Positions 1-6,724 are shown, counted from the stretch's first letter. The stretch is DNA of 6,724 nucleotides from Paramuribaculum sp. (GCA_029058455.1 JAIDXU010000012.1:1-6724), one strand, 5' to 3'. Numbers and translations: made by a program. Notes: generated from the sequence alone by a model not told the origin.

Positions 1-320
1 TCAAGGGCATCTTTCATGTGCTCGGCGGATTGTTTTCACCTGTCGACGCCATTACTCCCGTCATGCTCACGATCGATTCACTGATAGAGCGTGTCTCCAC
101 CCGCCCGATTTCCGAGGTGATTCTGGCTCTCAGCTCCACAATGGAGGGTGATACTACCTGCTTCTACATCTACCGCAAGCTTCGCAAGGCTAACCCCGGG
201 CTGAAAATCACTCAGTTGGCAAGAGGCATGGCCGTGGGCAACGAACTTGAATATACCGACGAAGCGACATTATCGCGCTCATTGGCCGGCCGCACAGACT
301 TCAGCGAATCAATGTTTTGA
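1..320 (+). CDS. recR: Recombination mediator protein RecR, C-terminal part (5' end outside window)
   Basis: RecR works with RecO (and RecF) to load RecA onto single-stranded DNA covered by SSB during gap repair and recombination in the cytoplasm. About 105 residues are present, read from the codon at position 3, and the TGA stop is at 318-320. RecR proteins are about 200 residues long, so this is roughly the C-terminal half, covering most of the Toprim domain; the N-terminal helix-hairpin-helix and zinc finger would lie upstream. Diagnostic stretches are [15 protein letters not shown] near the left edge, [15 protein letters not shown] in the Toprim core, [18 protein letters not shown], and the family-typical ending [10 protein letters not shown]. 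The frame is intact. The GTG at 18 is the internal valine of HVLGG, not a start. The downstream acetyltransferase gene follows on the same strand after 17 bp, which suggests a shared transcript. Identification is firm from family motifs; no promoter is visible because the gene begins outside the window. Confidence 0.95.
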   Translation, partial: KGIFHVLGGLFSPVDAITPVMLTIDSLIERVSTRPISEVILALSSTMEGDTTCFYIYRKLRKANPGLKITQLARGMAVGNELEYTDEATLSRSLAGRTDFSESMF

Positions 321-337
321 TCATTAAATCATTTATC

Positions 338-877
338 ATGACACAAAGCTGCTCCACCCTACTCAAAAGCGACAGAATAGTGCTCCGTGCTCCCGAGCCT
401 GACGATCTCGACATCATGACGGAGTGGGAAAACGACACCCGCCTCTGGCGCATAGGCTCGACGGTAGCACCCTATTCGCGTCACTGTCTGAAAAAATATA
501 TCGACAACTATTGCGGCGACATCTTTGCCGATCAACAGCTGCGTCTCATGGTAACCGAAATCTCTACCGGCGGGACAATAGGCGCGGTCGACATCTTTGA
601 GTTCGACCCTCTCAACCTCAGGGCGGCGGTGGGAATCATCATATCCGAATCAGTTAGAAAACAAGGCTTCGGCAGGGAATCGCTTGAACTCACAGCCGAC
701 TATTGCCGTCGTCGGCTCGGCTTGCATCAGCTTTATTGCCTTGTGCCGGAAGATAACGAAATATCGCTGTCGCTGTTTAAAAGTGTCGGCTTTACAATCA
801 CCGGACGACTGCGCAGCTGGCTTCGCGAAGGGAGGAGCTACCGTGACGTTTTCACTCTCCAGCTCCTGCTCGTATAA
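338..877 (+). CDS. GNAT family N-acetyltransferase (SpeG/RimL-like)
   Basis: This is a predicted 179-residue cytoplasmic acetyl-CoA-dependent N-acetyltransferase. A single GNAT domain fills the protein. The N-terminus has the LKSDRIVLRAPEPDDL strand-helix common in RimJ/RimL/SpeG relatives. The acetyl-CoA pyrophosphate-binding motif A is RKQGFG at about residues 107-112, followed by the long helix. Motif B is the PEDNEISLSLFKSVGF stretch at about 137-152, and the tail GRLRSWLREGRSYRDVFTLQL resembles spermidine N1-acetyltransferases. The substrate cannot be assigned: polyamine, ribosomal protein N-terminus, amino acid or antibiotic remain possible, though the SpeG-like spacing makes a small amine or peptide terminus reasonable. 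I chose ATG 338. An in-frame TTG at 317 overlaps the recR stop and would add seven residues (MIIKSFI). No Shine-Dalgarno sequence is present; the leader is A/T-rich and contains three near-tandem ATCAT copies. The TAA at 875-877 lies 3 bp from the stop of the convergent TPR gene. Confidence 0.88.
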   Translation: MTQSCSTLLKSDRIVLRAPEPDDLDIMTEWENDTRLWRIGSTVAPYSRHCLKKYIDNYCGDIFADQQLRLMVTEISTGGTIGAVDIFEFDPLNLRAAVGIIISESVRKQGFGRESLELTADYCRRRLGLHQLYCLVPEDNEISLSLFKSVGFTITGRLRSWLREGRSYRDVFTLQLLLV

Positions 878-880
878 AAA

Positions 881-2353
881 TCACTTCAGATTACCGAAAG
901 GGTCAATCTCGTTGATCTCCTCAACCGAGATCTCGCTACCGTCGGCATGTTGTTCAAGCAAATTTTCTATTGCGCTAAAGAGACTGAGCATCACGCTGCT
1001 GCGCATCAAATCGTCGATAGGTGTATCAGGACCTCCCGACGTATTCTCTTTCAATCCTTTCACTTTCTCGAGCAATCCGGCCAACATACCCAACCTTATG
1101 CGCGACATGAGATAGTAGAATGTGGCCATTCTTTCGCTCAGGTCGGTAGGATAGGCTCCTATCGCATCCTTATGCCGCAACCCGTCATAGCGGGCGATTA
1201 TCTCCTCATAGCGGTTATTGCGATAGAGCGCTTCCATCATGAGGTCGAGATCATGGGGCAATCCGTAGATCTCCTCAAGCGACGTGAGCAATATGGCGGC
1301 GCCACCGTGAAGCCCCTCTGAGGCGAGTTTCTCGGCCATCTCAACAAAATTATCGCGATAAGGAGCCAGCTCAGGTTTGAGAAACGATTTCACAAGATTC
1401 TGTGACAGATTACCGTTGCTGACAGTGAGGAGCACTTCAAGCACCTGGGGATCGCCGGGATATTTTGAATTATAGTCAAGAAGCATTTTCATCGCTTCCT
1501 CCTTGCGCCCCACATTTGAATAGAGCAAAGCAAGCGCCAGAGTGGCTGCGGAGATTTGCGGAGACATCTCGATTACCCGACGCAAAATCGGCTCAACCTT
1601 GTCGAGCGGATAATCAAGCTCGTTATAACACTGAGCCTTCATCATCAGCGCCCGTGCATTGTCAGGCTCTATAGCCAACGAAAATTCGATAGCGTCGAGC
1701 GCCTTTTCAAGAGCCTTATGATCAGAAATCAACACCTGAGCCATCGACAGCCAGAAATCAGCTGTAAAAGGCTCAAGCATTGTAAGTTCCTCAAGTATGG
1801 TGACAGCATAGTCCGGATCCTGCTCCATAGCTATCTGCGACAACTCATAGAGAAAAGTCTGCGGATAGTCGGTATGCGCACAGATGGCCTCCTTATGCTC
1901 TTTCAGCCACTCATACATATCAAGCTCCTCGGCAGTATCGGCGAGCTGTATTATCTCTTCGTCGGTAAACTCGGGACGCGACATCAGCAGCCCCTCAAAG
2001 GTGCGCGACGCCTCATCCTTATTAACGCGATCAAGTCTAAGAGCCAGCAATTTGCCGATCATCGAATCGTCGGGCAGAGCGGCGAGAGCCTTGCGGCAGG
2101 CTCCCTCGTCGAGCGAATAATAATATAGCGCCCTACGCTCGGCCAAAGCCACATCTCCGGGATAGAGTCTTTCTCCGCAGAACAGCACTTCGAGAGCCAC
2201 ATAGCGATCTTCCACATCATTGGCGTAATCATATAGCTCTACAAGATCCTCACGGTCATAGAACATCGCCCCGCGATTTTCGATCAAATCGCCGGAAAAA
2301 CGTTCGTATAGCTCACGACGCGAATCCTCGCCGTTGTTGTTTTCCTGACTCAC
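881..2353 (-). CDS. Uncharacterised cytoplasmic tetratricopeptide-repeat (TPR) protein downstream of glnS
   Basis: I recognise the fold but not a specific function. From GTG 2353 the protein has 490 residues, is acidic and almost entirely helical, and has no signal peptide or membrane segment, so it is probably cytoplasmic. TPR-like units are clearest at about residues 166-198, 200-233 (ending SLAIEPDNA), 235-268 and 270-303 (LALLYSNVGRKEEAMKML followed by YPGDP). Degenerate helical repeats continue on both sides, including the N-terminal YDYANDVEDRYVALEVLF region. Such repeats usually bind protein partners; no catalytic motif is visible. The GTG reads MSQENNNGEDSRREL, a hydrophilic beginning, and lies 34 bp after the glnS stop without a Shine-Dalgarno sequence. 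The alternative ATG at 2266 would give 461 residues and lose part of the first helix. The frame stays open upstream into glnS as far as an ATG at 2548, but that part reads as low-complexity shadow sequence. The gene is probably transcribed with glnS. The C-terminal end meets the acetyltransferase gene tail to tail. Confidence 0.8.
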   Translation of the reverse strand: MSQENNNGEDSRRELYERFSGDLIENRGAMFYDREDLVELYDYANDVEDRYVALEVLFCGERLYPGDVALAERRALYYYSLDEGACRKALAALPDDSMIGKLLALRLDRVNKDEASRTFEGLLMSRPEFTDEEIIQLADTAEELDMYEWLKEHKEAICAHTDYPQTFLYELSQIAMEQDPDYAVTILEELTMLEPFTADFWLSMAQVLISDHKALEKALDAIEFSLAIEPDNARALMMKAQCYNELDYPLDKVEPILRRVIEMSPQISAATLALALLYSNVGRKEEAMKMLLDYNSKYPGDPQVLEVLLTVSNGNLSQNLVKSFLKPELAPYRDNFVEMAEKLASEGLHGGAAILLTSLEEIYGLPHDLDLMMEALYRNNRYEEIIARYDGLRHKDAIGAYPTDLSERMATFYYLMSRIRLGMLAGLLEKVKGLKENTSGGPDTPIDDLMRSSVMLSLFSAIENLLEQHADGSEISVEEINEIDPFGNLK

Positions 2354-2387
2354 CTGCTGTTTTGGGATTAGCCTGTATGAGAGTTGT

Positions 2388-4106
2388 TTACTGTTTTTTC
2401 TGCTCTTTCTCCCAGCTGTCTTTAAGCGCGATAGTGCGGTTGAAGATAAGATTGCCGGGCTTGCTGTCATAATCAGGAGTGAAATAACCCACGCGCTGGA
2501 ACTGGAAGTGCTCGCCGGGACGGGCATTTTCAGCGATATAGGGTTCAAGTTTCACATTCTCTACAACCTTAAGAGAATCGGGATTGAGAAGCTCACGGAA
2601 ATCACGCTCGGTCTCGGCACCGGGATTCTCCACGTTAAACAGACGGTCATAAAGTCTCACTGTGGCATTGACGGCAGTGTCGGCGGCAACCCAATGGAGA
2701 GTGCCTTTAACCTTGCGCATCGAACCGGGAAGGCCGCTGCGTGTCTCGGGATCGTATGTGCAGTAGATAGTGGTGATATTGCCGTCGGCATCTTTCTCCA
2801 CATCGGTGCATTTAATAATATATGCGCCTTTCAGTCTCACCTCTCCGCCGGGAGCGAGTCGGAAGAATTTTTTGGGAGGATTCTCCATGAAATCCTCACG
2901 CTCTATATAGATTTCTCGGCTGAAGGGCATTGAGTGGGTGCCGGCTGCGGGATCTTCGGGATTGTTTTCAAGCTCAACGGTCTCGGTCTGACCTTCTGGA
3001 TAATTGGTGATAACAACCTTAACGGGATTGAGCACGGCCATAACGCGGGTCGAGATAGCGTTAAGATCCTCTCTCACGGCATGTTCGAGCAAAGCTACCG
3101 AATTGAGAGCCTCGAATTTGGTGTAACCTATACGGTCAACGAAGTTGCGGATAGAGCGGGGGGTAAAGCCACGGCGACGCATACCCGAGATGGTCGGCAT
3201 ACGGGGATCATCCCAACCGTCCACAAGACCCTCTTTGACAAGCTGCAGCAATTTGCGCTTGCTCATCACTGTATAGGTGAGGTTGAGTCGGTTGAATTCA
3301 ATCTGACGGGGGCAATAGCTCTCGTCGGCAAGCTCCTTGACGAAATACTCATAGAGAGGACGGTGAACCACAAACTCCAGTGTGCATATCGAGTGGGTGA
3401 CGCCTTCGAAATAGTCGCTCTGGCCATGTGCGAAATCATACATGGGATATACGTTCCACTTCGTACCGGTGCGATGATGGGGAGTCTTGATGATACGATA
3501 CATTATCGGGTCGCGGAAATGCATGTTGGGCGACGACATGTCGATCTTGGCGCGAAGCACTCTCGCACCCTCGTCAAACTCACCCTTATTCATACGCTCG
3601 AAAAGGTCGAGATTTTCCTCGGGAGTGCGGTCTCGATAAAGGCTTGCCTCGCCGGGACGGGTGGGAGTGCCTTTCTGACGGGCGATCTCCTCAGAGGTCT
3701 GGTCGTCAACATAAGCCTTACCCTCCTTGATCATTCTCACGGCGAGATCATAGAGCTGGGGGAAGTAATCCGAAGCATAATACTCGCGGTCGCCCCAGTC
3801 AAAGCCGAGCCAATGAATATCCTCGCGGATAGCATCGACATATTCCACATCCTCCTTCACGGGATTGGTGTCGTCGAAGCGCAGGTTGCATGTACCTCCG
3901 AATTTCTCAGCCACACCGAAATCCATACATATAGCTTTGGCGTGACCGATATGGAGATAGCCGTTAGGCTCGGGTGGGAAACGGGTATTGAGACGTCCTC
4001 CGTTTTTACCGGCGGCAAGGTCGTCGGCCACGATTTGCTCCACAAAATTGAGGCCCTTCGAATTTACAAGTTCCTCTGATTCCTTTACAGGTGTATTGTC
4101 AGCCAT
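2388..4106 (-). CDS. glnS: Glutaminyl-tRNA synthetase (glutamine--tRNA ligase)
   Basis: GlnRS is a class I synthetase that activates glutamine with ATP and attaches it to tRNA-Gln in the cytoplasm. The protein has 572 residues, against about 554 in E. coli, and is recognisable end to end. The class I signature PPEPNGYLHIGH is at residues 44-55, the glutamine-binding FDDTNP segment at 77-82, YPMYDFAH at 220-227, and the KMSKS-equivalent VMSKRK at 280-285. GWDDPRMPTISGMRRRG (about 297-313) marks the junction to the anticodon-binding beta-barrels. The C-terminal barrels include KDADGNITTIYCTYDPETRSG and end with VFNRT-like LIFNRTIALKDSW near 553-565. A short basic/glutamine tail (EKEQKKQ) follows. 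There is no YqeY-type C-terminal fusion. Where E. coli has EFQDNRRLY this protein has EFVVHRPLY (244-252). ATG 4106 is chosen because it gives the normal short N-terminal extension and sits behind a promoter-like site and an A/T-rich leader. It lies 76 bp downstream of lon and 34 bp upstream of the TPR gene. Confidence 0.97.
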   Translation of the reverse strand: MADNTPVKESEELVNSKGLNFVEQIVADDLAAGKNGGRLNTRFPPEPNGYLHIGHAKAICMDFGVAEKFGGTCNLRFDDTNPVKEDVEYVDAIREDIHWLGFDWGDREYYASDYFPQLYDLAVRMIKEGKAYVDDQTSEEIARQKGTPTRPGEASLYRDRTPEENLDLFERMNKGEFDEGARVLRAKIDMSSPNMHFRDPIMYRIIKTPHHRTGTKWNVYPMYDFAHGQSDYFEGVTHSICTLEFVVHRPLYEYFVKELADESYCPRQIEFNRLNLTYTVMSKRKLLQLVKEGLVDGWDDPRMPTISGMRRRGFTPRSIRNFVDRIGYTKFEALNSVALLEHAVREDLNAISTRVMAVLNPVKVVITNYPEGQTETVELENNPEDPAAGTHSMPFSREIYIEREDFMENPPKKFFRLAPGGEVRLKGAYIIKCTDVEKDADGNITTIYCTYDPETRSGLPGSMRKVKGTLHWVAADTAVNATVRLYDRLFNVENPGAETERDFRELLNPDSLKVVENVKLEPYIAENARPGEHFQFQRVGYFTPDYDSKPGNLIFNRTIALKDSWEKEQKKQ

Positions 4107-4148
4107 AATGCTTAGATGGATTTAAATATGTGATGGTTGTTAATATTG

Positions 4149-4180
4149 CAAAATTAGGCAAAAATTGCCAATTCACCAAT
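4149..4180 (-). promoter_or_regulatory. Bacteroidota-type promoter for glnS
   Basis: On the minus strand the octamer TAATTTTG (4156 down to 4149) matches the Bacteroidota -7 consensus TAnnTTTG exactly. ATTG at 4180-4177, inside AAATTGG, lies 20 nt upstream and is a fair match to the -33 TTTG element at normal spacing. Transcription would start near 4142-4145, giving a leader of about 37-39 nt before the glnS ATG. This is a consensus match only; an A/T-rich gap can produce such a match by chance, but the element and the spacing agree. Confidence 0.6.
4152..4173 (-). terminator. Possible lon-end hairpin (weak terminator or attenuating stem)
   Basis: Directly after the lon stop the minus strand reads GGCAA-TTT-TTGCC (4169-4157), a five-pair stem with a three-base loop. 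It is extended by AATT on each side (4173-4170 and 4155-4152) with one bulged T. A short T-rich tract (TAATTTTG) follows. The stem is A/T-rich and the T-run is interrupted, so it would terminate poorly. It could act as partial termination or as 3'-end protection for lon mRNA. It physically overlaps the -7 element proposed for glnS. Confidence 0.35.
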
Positions 4181-4182
4181 TT

Positions 4183-6624
4183 TTATGCCAGTGTATAATC
4201 AAGCAGTTCGGTGATATTGTCTACATAGTGGAAAGTCATATCCTTGACATAACGTTCCGGAATCTCGGCAATGTTGCGTCGGTTTTGAGCGGGAAGCACG
4301 ATGGTTGATATTCCCGCGCGCTTGGCGGCAAGTATCTTTTCCTTTATGCCACCCACGGCAAGCACTTTGCCGCGAAGGGTTATCTCTCCGGTCATAGCTA
4401 TGCCGGCAGTGACCTTACGGCCGGTTAGCGCCGACACTATCGAGGTTATCATTGTCACGCCGGCCGACGGTCCGTCTTTAGGTATGGCACCCTCGGGCAC
4501 ATGTATCGCCACGGCGTTATTTTCAAGTTTCTTGGCTTCGATGCCGAGTTGCTCGGCGTGGGCCTTGACATATTGCAGGGCTATCGACGCACTCTCTTTC
4601 ATCACGTTGCCGAGCGAACCGGTAAGTGTGAGTCCCTCTTTGCCCGGAGCAAGCGAAGTCTCGACATAAAGTATCTCGCCACCCACGGGTGTCCATGCAA
4701 GACCGGTGGCCACGCCGGGATAATCGTTACCCTCATAGCGGTCACGGGTATATGGAGCCACGCCAAGCAGTTTTTCAAGGTCGGAAGGCTCGACAGGTGT
4801 GGGAAAGTCGGTTTCCGACATCTTGGCAAGTATGGCTTTTCTCACAAGCGATGCAAGCTGTTTTTCAAGCTGACGCACTCCGCTTTCCGATGTGTAGCCT
4901 TCGATCAGGGCCTCAAGTGCGGAATCAGAGATTTCAAAACCCGAATTTTCAAAATTGAGCTGACCGAGCAGGCGGGGAAGAAGATGACGGCGTGCTATCT
5001 CTACTTTTTCTTCAAGAAGATAGCCCGATATATCTATCACCTCCATGCGGTCGAGCAGCGGCTGCTGGATAGTTGAGAGAGTATTGGCCGTGGTGATAAA
5101 CAGCACTTTCGACAGATCAAAATCCACATCGGTATAATTGTCGTGGAAACGCGAGTTCTGCTCGGGATCAAGCACCTCGAGCATAGCGGCTGCCGGATCG
5201 CCTTTATAATCCGAACTCATCTTGTCGATTTCATCAAGCAGAAGCACCGGATTGGCGGTGCCGGCACGATGAATGGCATCGATTATACGGCCCGGCATAG
5301 CACCTATATATGTGCGGCGGTGACCGCGCAATTCGCTTTCATCGTGCATACCTCCGAGCGACACTCTCTGGTATTTGCGCCCGAGAGCGGCGGCAATCGA
5401 CTTTCCGAGTGAGGTTTTGCCCACTCCGGGAGGGCCAACAAGACAGATTATGGGGCTATTGCCTTCAGGATTGTTGAGCATCACGGCAAGCTGCTCGACA
5501 ATGCGCTCCTTCACCTTCTCAAGACCGTAATGATCTTTTTCGAGACAGGCGCGGGCATCCGCGACATTACCCTCGGGCAGCGGTGAATATTCACCCCACG
5601 GCAGGCTGAGCAGATGGTCGAGATAATTGTAGACCACCATATAGTCAGGATTTTGAGGATTGAGACGCTGCAGCTTGTCAAGCTCACGGTTAAACATCTT
5701 GCGGGCGTCGTCGGTGAGTTTCACTTCGGCGGCACGCTCGCGCAAGTTGGAGCTGTCGTCTGACTGCGCTCCATAAAGTTCCTGCCTAATAATCTCAAGC
5801 TGCTGCTGGAGAAAGGCCGAGCGTTGCTGTTCGCTCAAGGCCTGTGATGTTTTTTCCTTTATCTGATTTACCATGCCGGCTATCTCGCTCACGCGGCTCA
5901 GAGCTGTGAGCAGAGCGAAAGCCCTGTCCTTCATTCGATAAAGGCCGAGCATTTCAATTTTTTCGGCAGGTGAGATGGGTGCGTTGGTAGCCACGCGGTT
6001 GATGGTGTCGTCATAATCGTCGGTATTCTCGATATTGACAACCATTTCCGAATGGGAGTCAAGCATGGGACGAAGCAGCTCGAGAGCCGTGTGCTTGACC
6101 TGTTCGGCTATAAATGAAAACTCGCGGTCGAAAGGTGCTGCGGCCACCTCTTTCACAGGCTTGACCGCTGCCGAAAGGGCTCCCGGCATAATCTTGCCGG
6201 CTCCCGCACCGAGTATTTTGAATTTGCCGCCGGCGCTCACGAGAGCAGTCTGCCGACCGTCGGGCAATTTTAATAGTTTTATAACTTTGGCAAACACTCC
6301 GTAGCGATAGAGATCGACCGGCACTGTAGGCTCCTCAACCATAGGATCGCGCTGACACACAATACCGATATATATACCCTTGTCAGACGCCTCCTGAGCG
6401 GTTTTGGCCGAGCGCTCACGACCGAGAGTGATGGGAAAAGTCACCCCCGGAAACAACACAAGGTCGCGGGTCGGCAATATGGGCAGGTCGTTATAATCGG
6501 TCGCGGGTTCGTTGCCCGTATTGCTAACTATCTGCTCAAACGCAAAAATGTGACCACCGCCCTCATTACGGTCATTGTCATTGTCGGGCATATTGTCGAA
6601 ATTGGTAGAGTCGTGGCTTGCCAT
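4183..6624 (-). CDS. lon: ATP-dependent endopeptidase Lon (LonA type)
   Basis: Lon is a hexameric cytoplasmic AAA+ serine protease that unfolds and degrades damaged or regulatory proteins. The 813-residue protein has the full LonA order. An acidic Asn/Asp-rich extension (1-45) precedes the N-terminal substrate-binding domain, which starts at LPILPTRDLVLFPG (47-60) and runs to about 250. A helical/coiled-coil linker follows to about 340, then the AAA+ module. That module has Walker A GPPGVGKT at 397-404, Walker B LLLDEID at 461-467, sensor-1 Asn514, a probable arginine finger at Arg526 and sensor-2 Arg584 in GVRQLEK. The protease domain begins near 625. The catalytic dyad is Ser720 in PKDGPSAG and Lys763 in GGIKEK; the 43-residue separation equals that of E. 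coli Ser679/Lys722. All key residues are present, so it should be active. ATG 6624 is chosen; Met12 (6591) is an alternative start. A consensus -7 element lies about 95 bp upstream. No CIRCE-type inverted repeat is visible in the leader. Confidence 0.97.
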   Translation of the reverse strand: MASHDSTNFDNMPDNDNDRNEGGGHIFAFEQIVSNTGNEPATDYNDLPILPTRDLVLFPGVTFPITLGRERSAKTAQEASDKGIYIGIVCQRDPMVEEPTVPVDLYRYGVFAKVIKLLKLPDGRQTALVSAGGKFKILGAGAGKIMPGALSAAVKPVKEVAAAPFDREFSFIAEQVKHTALELLRPMLDSHSEMVVNIENTDDYDDTINRVATNAPISPAEKIEMLGLYRMKDRAFALLTALSRVSEIAGMVNQIKEKTSQALSEQQRSAFLQQQLEIIRQELYGAQSDDSSNLRERAAEVKLTDDARKMFNRELDKLQRLNPQNPDYMVVYNYLDHLLSLPWGEYSPLPEGNVADARACLEKDHYGLEKVKERIVEQLAVMLNNPEGNSPIICLVGPPGVGKTSLGKSIAAALGRKYQRVSLGGMHDESELRGHRRTYIGAMPGRIIDAIHRAGTANPVLLLDEIDKMSSDYKGDPAAAMLEVLDPEQNSRFHDNYTDVDFDLSKVLFITTANTLSTIQQPLLDRMEVIDISGYLLEEKVEIARRHLLPRLLGQLNFENSGFEISDSALEALIEGYTSESGVRQLEKQLASLVRKAILAKMSETDFPTPVEPSDLEKLLGVAPYTRDRYEGNDYPGVATGLAWTPVGGEILYVETSLAPGKEGLTLTGSLGNVMKESASIALQYVKAHAEQLGIEAKKLENNAVAIHVPEGAIPKDGPSAGVTMITSIVSALTGRKVTAGIAMTGEITLRGKVLAVGGIKEKILAAKRAGISTIVLPAQNRRNIAEIPERYVKDMTFHYVDNITELLDYTLA

Positions 6625-6710
6625 GCTTCGCGAAGTGAATTATTTTTTCTGAAAAGTAATCGCTTTAAACCGTCTTACCGCAGAGCCGCGGGGAGCTGAT
6701 TCGCGAAAAA
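6625..6710 (-). promoter_or_regulatory. lon 5' leader with repeated palindrome
   Basis: This is the predicted untranslated leader of lon. Near the predicted transcript start it holds the palindrome TTCGCGAA (6707-6700). A G/C-rich mini-hairpin follows, CCGC-GGCTCT-GCGG (6691-6678), then an A-rich stretch with AGAAAAAATAATT (6651-6639). The palindrome CTTCGCGAAG (6635-6626) ends one base before the ATG. The two TTCGCGAA copies could pair with each other in RNA or act as an operator pair in DNA. No Shine-Dalgarno sequence is present. Function is inferred from position only, and the ten-base palindrome also occurs at 821-830 inside the acetyltransferase gene. Confidence 0.3.
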
Positions 6711-6716
6711 CGGGTG

Positions 6717-6724
6717 CAAAGTTA
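6717..6724 (-). promoter_or_regulatory. Bacteroidota -7 promoter element for lon (upstream half outside window)
   Basis: The last eight bases of the window read TAACTTTG on the minus strand, an exact match to TAnnTTTG, and are followed by CACC, a context often seen after strong Bacteroidota promoters. The matching -33 TTTG would fall about 20 bp beyond the window edge and cannot be checked. The predicted start near 6710 gives lon a leader of about 85-90 nt. The exact match and its position in the only sizeable non-coding gap upstream of lon support the call. Confidence 0.65.

Noticed and set aside
914..935. GATCTC/GAGATC stem and CGAGATCTCG palindrome as a terminator for the acetyltransferase
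   Set aside because: No T-run follows, the stem is short, and the bases are explained by Glu-Ile-Ser codons of the TPR gene C-terminus.
597..1115. + strand frame of 172 codons spanning the convergent junction
   Set aside because: It overlaps the GNAT gene in another frame and the TPR gene in antisense, and its product is low-complexity Ser-rich sequence without domains.
2354..2548. Upstream extension of the TPR gene to ATG 2548 (555-residue version)
   Set aside because: It would overlap the conserved 3' end of glnS by about 160 bp. The added 65 residues are a Ser/Ala/Lys-rich shadow with no TPR character, whereas GTG 2353 starts just after the glnS stop.
2934..4079. Stop-free + strand frame of 381 codons opposite glnS
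   Set aside because: It lies wholly antisense to an unmistakable GlnRS whose motifs are all intact. The translation resembles no family I know, and long antisense frames are a common by-product of biased codon use in highly expressed genes.
6625..6724. CIRCE-type or other known heat-shock operator upstream of lon
   Set aside because: The leader has no TTAGCACTC/GAGTGCTAA pair or similar long inverted repeat; only short palindromes are present.
1..6724. Mobile elements, CRISPR arrays, tRNA/rRNA genes, defence or phage genes
   Set aside because: The window is nearly fully accounted for by five housekeeping-type genes. The two gaps are too short for such genes, and no terminal inverted repeats or spaced repeat arrays are visible.

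Overview
The window looks like core chromosome of a member of the Bacteroidales. A gut lineage near Muribaculaceae or Bacteroides is my guess from protein wording and moderate GC, not something the sequence proves. Two promoter-like sites fit the Bacteroidota consensus TAnnTTTG, no start codon has a convincing Shine-Dalgarno sequence, and the leaders are mostly A/T-rich, all as expected for this phylum. I see no mobile element, CRISPR array, tRNA, rRNA, integrase, phage gene or defence gene. Nearly every base is coding; only about 76 bp (lon to glnS) and 100 bp (upstream of lon) are real intergenic sequence.

Layout. On the + strand are the 3' half of recR (recombination mediator, cut by the window edge) and, 17 bp later, a GNAT N-acetyltransferase of the SpeG/RimL type. 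These two probably share a transcript. Only 3 bp separate the acetyltransferase stop from the stop of a convergent minus-strand group. Read in its own direction from the right edge, that group is lon (ATP-dependent protease, with a promoter at the window edge and a leader of about 90 nt), then glnS (glutaminyl-tRNA synthetase, with its own promoter-like site), then an uncharacterised cytoplasmic TPR protein starting 34 bp after glnS.

Function. The genes are housekeeping: RecFOR repair, small-molecule or protein acetylation, protein quality control and tRNA charging. Lon and GlnRS have complete sets of catalytic motifs and look functional. The least understood gene is the TPR protein, whose position directly behind glnS suggests co-expression but gives no biochemical role.

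I found no clearly novel system. Points worth a second look are modest: two copies of an 8-bp palindrome bracketing the lon leader, a hairpin that overlaps the glnS -7 element, an open frame that would join GlnRS to the TPR protein after a one-base slip, and the very tight convergent junction.
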